Shown here one piece after another: positions 1 to 5,508 of a DNA stretch of 8,158 nt. The translations under genes and the position numbers were made by a program. The notes under the pieces were generated by a model. That model saw only the letters and a program-made list of their open reading frames with translations, was not told where the DNA came from and did not search any database. The stretch covers positions 1 through 8,158 of the forward strand of contig JAJRYU010000527.1 in assembly GCA_024275615.1 (NCBI GenBank), given 5' to 3'. Numbering within the stretch: the stretch's first letter is position 1; the number at the start of each line of letters is the position of its first letter. This DNA comes from Planctomycetota bacterium. GTDB lineage: Bacteria; Planctomycetota; GCA-002687715; DRQF01.

Positions 1-1
1 A

Positions 2-2788
2 AGCTATCGCCATTTGCAGAACCTCATGGCGGGGTTTGTTCAAGATCGCAACAAACTGACGGCAGCAACCATTGAACCTAAGGCTAAACAGCTAATCGAA
101 ACCGACCTCAAGACCTTTGATTTTTCTCCGTCTTCGGCAGTTTGGCGTTCGCCCAAAGAGACCGGGTCGACCGAAGGCATCTTCGACATTCAACTGAGGC
201 ATGTGCATGGGATTATGTGTGACTTAACGAGCGTTCTCTTGCCTGCTGTGGTATTCCCGTTCGAGGCACTTTGTGAAGGGCTCTTGAGGATCTACGATTT
301 TACTTTGGCCGATCGTGATCTGGTAACCGTTAGCAATGAAGCCGGAATCTCGAGATGCTATCGAGTCAAGAAAACTCATGATGCCTGCGACTACGAGTAT
401 CGAATTTTTGTCAAGATCGAAGGTCAAGTTGGTTATTTCTTTACGTTTGTCGCCGAGGCAGACAATCTCGAAATTGATAACTGTGTCGCCGACGCCTGGG
501 CATGTATCTCTTTGACGCCCGAAGAAGCACAAGAATTTGAGAGTGCCGAATTCAACGAAGGCGTCGCCAAGAGGCACGAGAATTTCTTGAAAGAAGTCTC
601 CTCTTATTGTTTCGAAAAATCCCAATTTGATCTGGCAGCGTCAGGTCTCGAGGAAGCTTTTCGGCTAACCTCTGACCCATCCGACTTGGCAGGTTTCCTG
701 TTGCTTTCCTACGCCAGGGCCAATCGTTTTCGAAAAATCCTCGACTTCTGCGATGACAATCGTGAGGTCATCGACTCGATTCATGAATTGCGAGCTTATC
801 GGCCTTTTGCCTTGGGGCGCCTCAAGAAAAAGAGCGAAGCCATGAAAGCCTATGCGGACCTTTTCAAGGACGGACATTGTGGACAAGAAGATGTAGCTGA
901 TTGTCTGAAGCTCTTGTACGAGAGCAAGCGTTACAAGGATGCCCGCAACCTGTTGAAATTGGTCCTCAGAAACAGCCCAGCCATGTGGGTACATGTGGCC
1001 TATGCGGCTACGCTTGGGCGCGAAGAAAAACACGATGAGTCAATCGACTACTTATCGAAAATAGACGTGACCGATGAGGATGAACGCTATGAGCGTGACA
1101 TGGCCATTGTTCGCCAGAATAATAGTGCAGAGCGCCATGAGATCGCATCCAAGTTGTGTGGGGATCTCATCAGTGCTGGCAGGATTTCTGGAGAGGTTCA
1201 TCTTGAAAAGGGCATTGCGGAACTTGGTTTGTCGAATGTCGTCGAAGCAAAGGAGTCTTTTGAGTCGGCGCTGGATATCGATCCCGGGAATGCGAACTAC
1301 CGTGCATGGTTGGACAAGGTTGTTGCCCAACTTGGGCAAGGCGACACCCGGGCGATACGACATCCAATTGCTCCCATTGAACTTCCCGCTTCCTACGATC
1401 CTAGGGCAGACACGATCTTACGTCATTCAGATGAAGACCTCCTGACTATTGAACAGTTCGACTCGATCTGTTTTTCCTATGAGAACGGACTCAAGGAGAC
1501 CGTCCGCGAACGAATTCTCGTTCAAAGCAAGCAGGGAATAGCAAGACTCAAGATCTACGCCGTTGAGTTCGACCCTCAACAATGCGATCTCTTCATCAAC
1601 AAGTGTGAAGTCACTTCTGCTGACGGAGAACTCGCCTACAACGGCACCATTGAAGACTTCTATGTGAAAGATGGAGACGCCGAATCGGGAGATTCACAGA
1701 AAGTGGTTAACATCCCGGTTTCTGCAGCAGATGTTGGATCCGTCTTTGAAGTGGTGTACACCCGTGAGTTTCGCGGATCCCAAGAGATCTTTCCATTTCG
1801 GACACGACCTCTCTACGGCAAGACAGTCTCACTCCGATCGGTCCTCGAAGTCTCCGGTGACATCGACTCCATGATTTATCGTGTCATGGGGGATGTCGAG
1901 ACAACACCCAAAAAAAATCGAATTCGATTTGTAGCGGAAGAGGTGCCGAAACTTGCCCGAGATCCATTTGCTCTCGACGACTGCGATTGGCGCCCCGTCG
2001 TTCAAATAGGTGAGTCCAGGTCGAAATGGAATGACATTGCCAGTCAATACATCGACCTAATCTCAGAAAGATTGGTTGTTGCACCGACCACAAGAAAACT
2101 GGCAATACAATTGACGCGAGACTGTCTCTCTGATGACGAGCGAACAGCGGCACTTGTCACCTATGTTCGTGAGGAATTGCAGTACCGCGCCATCCAATTT
2201 GGCCCCCGCGCTTATGTCCCCGACCCACCTGAGAAACTCTTGAAGTCTCGATTCGCTGACTGCAAAGGCCATTCTATCGCTCTCTATCATCTCATGAACG
2301 CGATTGGCCTCGAATGCCGTCTGTGCCTGATCCACACCGAGGTCCCCGCCTGGGATGACTTACCCTCCCGATCACAGTTCAACCACATGATCAACTACTT
2401 GCCAGACTATTGTGGAGGTCGTTTCGTGGATTGCGTTCAAAAGTTTGTTGGTGCTCAGATGAATATTCCTGAGGACCTGGACAACAAGAGTGCCTTGATC
2501 ATCGACCCAGAAACCGAAGGGCTGACCAGGCTACCGGACGTTGATACGTCTCAACTCGGGTTACGTTTCACAAAGGACATCCAGTGCAACGAAAACGGAT
2601 CCGTTCAAGTGCATGAGCACATTGAGTTGGATGGGGTGTACGCCACATACTTCAGGATCTGGATGACACCAAGAAACCAGCAAAGTCGATTTGACGGCCT
2701 CAACGAGATATTGAACTCGGAAAACACGCAGGCGAACTTAGTCAGTTTTGAGTCAGCAGACATAGACGATATTAACAAGTCTTTTTAA
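2..2788 (+). CDS. TPR / DUF3857 / transglutaminase-like protein, 5'-partial, ended early by an in-frame stop
   Basis: The frame is open from the window edge, so the true start probably lies upstream; TTG at 14 and ATG at 26 are the first possible starts inside, and neither has a visible Shine-Dalgarno. Numbering codons from base 2, residues 1-190 form a domain I do not recognise. Residues 194-447 are helical TPR-like repeats (for example the segment with AKESFESALDIDPGNANY). Residues 476-640 fit DUF3857. Residues 700-820 fit the transglutaminase-like fold, with catalytic Cys754 in ADCKGHS, His795 in FNHMINY and Asp810 in RFVDC. The triad is therefore intact. Family knowledge: such folds include transglutaminases, peptidases and inactive relatives, and the substrate here is unknown. 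The C-terminal beta domain is cut at TAA 2786-2788 and continues in frame in the next entry. Cysteines are frequent (about 20), which is unusual for an exported protein. No signal peptide can be judged because the N-terminus is missing. Domain calls are by eye. Confidence 0.85.
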   Translation, partial: SYRHLQNLMAGFVQDRNKLTAATIEPKAKQLIETDLKTFDFSPSSAVWRSPKETGSTEGIFDIQLRHVHGIMCDLTSVLLPAVVFPFEALCEGLLRIYDFTLADRDLVTVSNEAGISRCYRVKKTHDACDYEYRIFVKIEGQVGYFFTFVAEADNLEIDNCVADAWACISLTPEEAQEFESAEFNEGVAKRHENFLKEVSSYCFEKSQFDLAASGLEEAFRLTSDPSDLAGFLLLSYARANRFRKILDFCDDNREVIDSIHELRAYRPFALGRLKKKSEAMKAYADLFKDGHCGQEDVADCLKLLYESKRYKDARNLLKLVLRNSPAMWVHVAYAATLGREEKHDESIDYLSKIDVTDEDERYERDMAIVRQNNSAERHEIASKLCGDLISAGRISGEVHLEKGIAELGLSNVVEAKESFESALDIDPGNANYRAWLDKVVAQLGQGDTRAIRHPIAPIELPASYDPRADTILRHSDEDLLTIEQFDSICFSYENGLKETVRERILVQSKQGIARLKIYAVEFDPQQCDLFINKCEVTSADGELAYNGTIEDFYVKDGDAESGDSQKVVNIPVSAADVGSVFEVVYTREFRGSQEIFPFRTRPLYGKTVSLRSVLEVSGDIDSMIYRVMGDVETTPKKNRIRFVAEEVPKLARDPFALDDCDWRPVVQIGESRSKWNDIASQYIDLISERLVVAPTTRKLAIQLTRDCLSDDERTAALVTYVREELQYRAIQFGPRAYVPDPPEKLLKSRFADCKGHSIALYHLMNAIGLECRLCLIHTEVPAWDDLPSRSQFNHMINYLPDYCGGRFVDCVQKFVGAQMNIPEDLDNKSALIIDPETEGLTRLPDVDTSQLGLRFTKDIQCNENGSVQVHEHIELDGVYATYFRIWMTPRNQQSRFDGLNEILNSENTQANLVSFESADIDDINKSF
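2786..2788 (+). other. In-frame TAA nonsense codon splitting the transglutaminase-like gene
   Basis: The codons on both sides (AAG TCT TTT, then TAA, then CTT GAA ATG) are in one frame, and the frame stays open for 135 more codons. The protein before and after the stop reads as one beta-rich C-terminal domain. An insertion or deletion in the preceding T run would shift the frame, so a single substitution (for example GAA, CAA or AAA to TAA) is the simplest explanation. A sequencing error, a real recent mutation, or readthrough (the next base is C, a weak termination context) cannot be told apart here. Confidence 0.8.
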
Positions 2789-2794
2789 CTTGAA

Positions 2795-3196
2795 ATGCAC
2801 TATCAGATCGAAGGTGTTCTACATGAGGTTGACGATGGCTTGATCGGCGGACTAAGTCCGTTGTGGGAGCGCACCTATTTGCATTCACCTTCCCAAGGAA
2901 ACCGAATCACCCCCATGCTCATTCGGTTTCCCTTTGACATGGAGTGTGAAACCACGATTACTTGGCCTGCCGGCTATCAGGGTGAGGCGGAGTGTCGAGT
3001 GGATCACAACCAGAAGGGGGTCTTCTTCCAAAGGAGCACTCAGTTTGTGGACTTCGCCGGCGGAGTACGAATCAAGCAGCGCATCATGCGCAGCCGCGGA
3101 AAATTTCGCGCCCAAGACTATGCCGTCTTTCTCCGAGAAGAAAAAGACACCATGTCGTCCCTGACGACCAAACTCGTTGTCACCAAAGTCAAGTAA
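2795..3196 (+). CDS. C-terminal fragment of the DUF3857/transglutaminase-like protein
   Basis: This 133-residue frame starts two codons after the TAA and lies in the same frame as the gene before it. It reads as the end of the DUF3857/transglutaminase architecture: a run of beta strands with the characteristic LIRFPF and ITWPAGY segments (the usual 'lP.gy' strand) and a closing strand TTKLVVTKVK. There is no Shine-Dalgarno before ATG 2795, so independent initiation is doubtful. Termination-reinitiation across the six-base gap is possible. It has no signal peptide, no membrane segment and no catalytic motif of its own. I read it as the tail of the upstream gene, detached by a nonsense codon, rather than a separate gene. 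The absence of further stops suggests the break is recent, artefactual or tolerated. Confidence 0.7.
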   Translation: MHYQIEGVLHEVDDGLIGGLSPLWERTYLHSPSQGNRITPMLIRFPFDMECETTITWPAGYQGEAECRVDHNQKGVFFQRSTQFVDFAGGVRIKQRIMRSRGKFRAQDYAVFLREEKDTMSSLTTKLVVTKVK

Positions 3197-3267
3197 ATGC
3201 CCGCAGGAACACGAAGACTGCTTTCCCTACGTGCGGAGTTACCCAAGTCTCTTGGTACTGGCGTTCA

Positions 3268-3281
3268 GACATTTGACATTT
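3268..3281 (+). repeat. Perfect tandem 7-mer (GACATTT x2) over a TTGACA box
   Basis: GACATTT occurs at 3268-3274 and again at 3275-3281 with no gap. The junction creates a consensus -35 hexamer TTGACA at 3273-3278. I see no good -10 hexamer 16-18 bases downstream (the best, CAAATT at 3298, is 19 away and weak). It could be a direct-repeat regulator site or chance. Confidence 0.35.
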
Positions 3282-3314
3282 ATTGGGCAAGACGGACCAA
3301 ATTCGCCACCTTAG

Positions 3315-3343
3315 TTGGGGCGGGTTCTTGCAGCTTCTATTAG
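3315..3343 (+). promoter_or_regulatory. Candidate sigma-70-type promoter for the first S9 peptidase
   Basis: TTGGGG at 3315-3320 and TATTAG at 3338-3343 are separated by 17 bases. The -10 matches the consensus at four of six positions and the -35 at the leading TTG. Initiation near 3350 would give a leader of roughly 27 bases that still contains the Shine-Dalgarno at 3363. The rest of the 180-base gap holds only short inverted repeats (CCAAG-TCT-CTTGG at 3243-3255; CCGCA 3201-3205 with TGCGG 3232-3236) and no T-run terminator. The match is modest. Confidence 0.3.
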
Positions 3344-3362
3344 AGTGAGGAGAAATATCGCC

Positions 3363-3367
3363 AGGAA
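3363..3367 (+). promoter_or_regulatory. Ribosome binding site of the first S9 peptidase
   Basis: AGGAA lies nine bases before ATG 3377, a normal spacing, and supports that start. A stronger-looking GAGGAG at 3347-3352 is 24 bases away and too distant to serve this ATG. Confidence 0.6.
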
Positions 3368-3376
3368 TTAACAACC

Positions 3377-5395
3377 ATGAAATTTGGATCACTTTGTGTT
3401 TTCGCTCTTGCCCTTGTCGCCATTCCAGCTCTGAGTCAAGAAACCAAGCGGCCGATCGAGATAGGTGACTTTTTTCGAATCAAATCTGTTGGTGGGCCGC
3501 GGATTAGCCCGGATGAAAAGTGGATCGCCTACACCTTGAGAGAAAACGATCTCAAGGAGGACAAGGCGGAGACACGAATTCGGATGATTCCGCGTGCTGG
3601 GGGTGAGGCCATACCCATGACTGCCAAGGGATACTCCGCTGCGAATCCACGCTTCAGTCCTGACGGCAAGTACCTCTCGTTTTCTTCGAATCACGGCAAG
3701 GGCAAAACCCAAGTTTGGGGACTCAATCGCTTGGGTGGCGAGGCCGTACAACTGACAAAAGTCGTTCAGGGGATCTCCGGTTACTCTTGGTCGCCGGACG
3801 CAAAAAGGCTGCTCTTGACGATCAGAGATCCGAAACCTCACGAGCTAACGAAGGACAAAAAAGACGACAAATTGCCCCGCCCTCACGTCATCAATCGTCT
3901 CCAATTCAAGCGCGACAACGCCGGCTATCTTGATCGTTACCGCAGACATCTCTACGTCTATACTCTGGAATCAGGAGCGGAGCCTACGCAAATAACCTCG
4001 GGTGACTTTGATGACTCTCAGGCTGTTTGGAGTCCGGACGGCAAGTCGATCGCTTTCGTTTCCAATCGATCAAAAAACCCCGACGGCAATCCCAATACCG
4101 ACATCTGGATCGTATCGGCAGACAACACCGACAAGGGAGCCACGCTTCTGCATGTGACGACCAACCCTCGAGAAGACTCGAGTCCCGCGTGGAGTCCAGA
4201 TGGCAAATGGTTGGTCTATACTTCGATTACCGAGCCCTTGAAGACACTTTGGTACGCCACCAACCAACTAACTCTCATATCTGCGACCGGAGGTAAGCCG
4301 AAATTTTTGGCGCCGCAACTGGATCGCAATGTTGGTCGCCCAAAATTTTCATCTGACGGTAAGACGATCTACTTTGGCCTCGAGGACAGTGGTGAGAGGC
4401 AACTGGCATCGATCCCGGTCCAGGGTGGGGCGTTGACGAAGCATGTCGCTGGTAAGAGGGTCGTTCGTGGATTCGCCATCAAGGGGAAAACGATAGCAAC
4501 TTTGATTCGCACTCCTACAAGGCCGAATGAGATCTACACATTGGCTCATGGCACCGCCACGCAGATCACTGAGGCAAACACGGAGCTCTTCGGCAGGATT
4601 CAACTTTCCACCGTGGAAAACATTCACTTCAAGAGCAAGGATGGCACAGTCATTGAGGGATTCGTCTACAAACCAGCGGGCTTCAACAAGGCGATGAAAT
4701 ACCCGACACTGCTTCGCAATCATGGTGGCCCAGTTTCCCAATACGATTTCGGCTTTCGCTTCGATCCACAACTCTTTGCCGCTCACGGTTATGTTGTTCT
4801 CGAAGTCAATCCTCGCGGATCCTCGGGATACGGTCAGGCGTTTTCTCAGGTTCTCTTCGCGGATTGGGGTCACAAGGATGTTGAAGATGTCTTAGCAGGG
4901 GTTGACTATCTCATCGACCGTGGCGTTGCTGATGCGGATAAACTCGGGGTCGGTGGCTGGTCTTATGGCGGTATCCTGACCAACTACGTGATCACTCAAA
5001 CGACCCGGTTCAAGGGAGCAATATCCGGTGCGAGTGAAGCTCTCTACCGAGCCAACTATGGTCATGACCACTACCAAATGTGGTGGGAAGTCGAGCTCGG
5101 GCTGCCCTGGGAGAACCCGCAAGCGTGGGAGCGTATTTCGCCATTCAATAAGGTGGCCAAGATCACCACACCTACTCTTTGGATGGGAGGTGCCGTTGAT
5201 TGGAACGTACCTATCCTGAATTCCGAACAGATGTATCAGGCCATGAAACGGCTCGGGCGCGACACTCAGCTCGTCGTCTACCCCGGTGAGCACCACGGTA
5301 TTCGCCGATTGTCTTTCCAGAAGGATCGATTGGAGCGTTACTTAGCGTGGTACGACAAGCACGTCAAAGGGATCGACCCCAAGTCGGAACAGTAG
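3377..5395 (+). CDS. Secreted S9-family (prolyl oligopeptidase type) serine peptidase
   Basis: Complete, 672 residues, a usual length for S9 peptidases with a propeller. Residues 1-20 are a Sec signal peptide (a lysine, then a hydrophobic stretch, ending ALS before QETKRP), so the enzyme is exported to the periplasm or outside. Residues about 40-400 form a beta-propeller with six recognisable PD40-type repeats near 42, 92, 137, 217, 271 and 323 (RISPDEKW, RFSPDGKY, SWSPDAKR, VWSPDGKS, AWSPDGKW, KFSSDGKT). The alpha/beta-hydrolase domain covers about 415-665: HGGP at 449-452, NPRGSSGYG at 478-486, nucleophile Ser529 in GGWSYGG, Asp608 in GGAVDWNVP and His640 in YPGEHHGI. The triad spacing is typical. 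Known family role: hydrolysis of short peptides, with the propeller restricting access. The exact specificity (prolyl, dipeptidyl, acylaminoacyl) cannot be read from sequence. It is codirectional with a second S9 gene 113 bases downstream. Confidence 0.95.
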   Translation: MKFGSLCVFALALVAIPALSQETKRPIEIGDFFRIKSVGGPRISPDEKWIAYTLRENDLKEDKAETRIRMIPRAGGEAIPMTAKGYSAANPRFSPDGKYLSFSSNHGKGKTQVWGLNRLGGEAVQLTKVVQGISGYSWSPDAKRLLLTIRDPKPHELTKDKKDDKLPRPHVINRLQFKRDNAGYLDRYRRHLYVYTLESGAEPTQITSGDFDDSQAVWSPDGKSIAFVSNRSKNPDGNPNTDIWIVSADNTDKGATLLHVTTNPREDSSPAWSPDGKWLVYTSITEPLKTLWYATNQLTLISATGGKPKFLAPQLDRNVGRPKFSSDGKTIYFGLEDSGERQLASIPVQGGALTKHVAGKRVVRGFAIKGKTIATLIRTPTRPNEIYTLAHGTATQITEANTELFGRIQLSTVENIHFKSKDGTVIEGFVYKPAGFNKAMKYPTLLRNHGGPVSQYDFGFRFDPQLFAAHGYVVLEVNPRGSSGYGQAFSQVLFADWGHKDVEDVLAGVDYLIDRGVADADKLGVGGWSYGGILTNYVITQTTRFKGAISGASEALYRANYGHDHYQMWWEVELGLPWENPQAWERISPFNKVAKITTPTLWMGGAVDWNVPILNSEQMYQAMKRLGRDTQLVVYPGEHHGIRRLSFQKDRLERYLAWYDKHVKGIDPKSEQ

Positions 5396-5445
5396 ACAGG
5401 AAAAGATCCCGACTCCGTGCCTGCGGATTTCCAGTCGGCCCTGTC
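5395..5445 (+). terminator. Nested hairpin after the first S9 gene, possible transcript end without a U-tract
   Basis: Outer arms GACAGG (5395-5400) and CCTGTC (5440-5445) enclose CCGACT (5409-5414) and AGTCGG (5433-5438). A small CCG/CGG stem (5415-5417, 5424-5426) lies inside. The outer left arm begins on the last base of the TAG stop. An eight-base one-sided bulge weakens the whole, and no T-run follows, so it is not a canonical intrinsic terminator. It could stabilise the 3' end or act with Rho. Confidence 0.3.
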
Positions 5446-5462
5446 CAGGTTGTCGTGAATTG

Positions 5463-5471
5463 TGGTAGCAT
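5463..5471 (+). promoter_or_regulatory. Extended -10-like promoter element before the second S9 peptidase
   Basis: TGG followed by TAGCAT fits the extended -10 pattern TGnTAnnAT, keeping the key T, A and final T. A -35 is poor (TGTCCA at 5442-5447, 18 bases upstream, three of six matches). Initiation near 5478 would give a leader of about 31 bases. The site sits in a 113-base gap just after a hairpin, which fits separate transcription of the second peptidase. Confidence 0.3.
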
Positions 5472-5508
5472 CACCTCCCCACGATTCTCTTCATCTGGAT
5501 ACCAACTC

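Noticed and set aside
611..740. Repeated 12-mer ttcgaaaaatcc at 611-622 and 729-740
   Set aside because: Both copies sit inside coding sequence (one encodes FEKS, the other is read in another frame); most likely chance.
2786..2788. Alternative genetic code in which TAA is sense
   Set aside because: The same gene's tail also ends at TAA (3194-3196) and the first S9 peptidase ends at TAG, with ordinary ends; one internal TAA is better explained by a substitution.
3243..3255. CCAAG-TCT-CTTGG hairpin as an intrinsic terminator
   Set aside because: The stem is only five base pairs, with no T-run after it; too weak to call.
4349..4873. 174-residue minus-strand open frame
   Set aside because: It is antisense to the catalytic domain of the first S9 peptidase, whose motifs are conserved in the + frame; no recognisable protein features.
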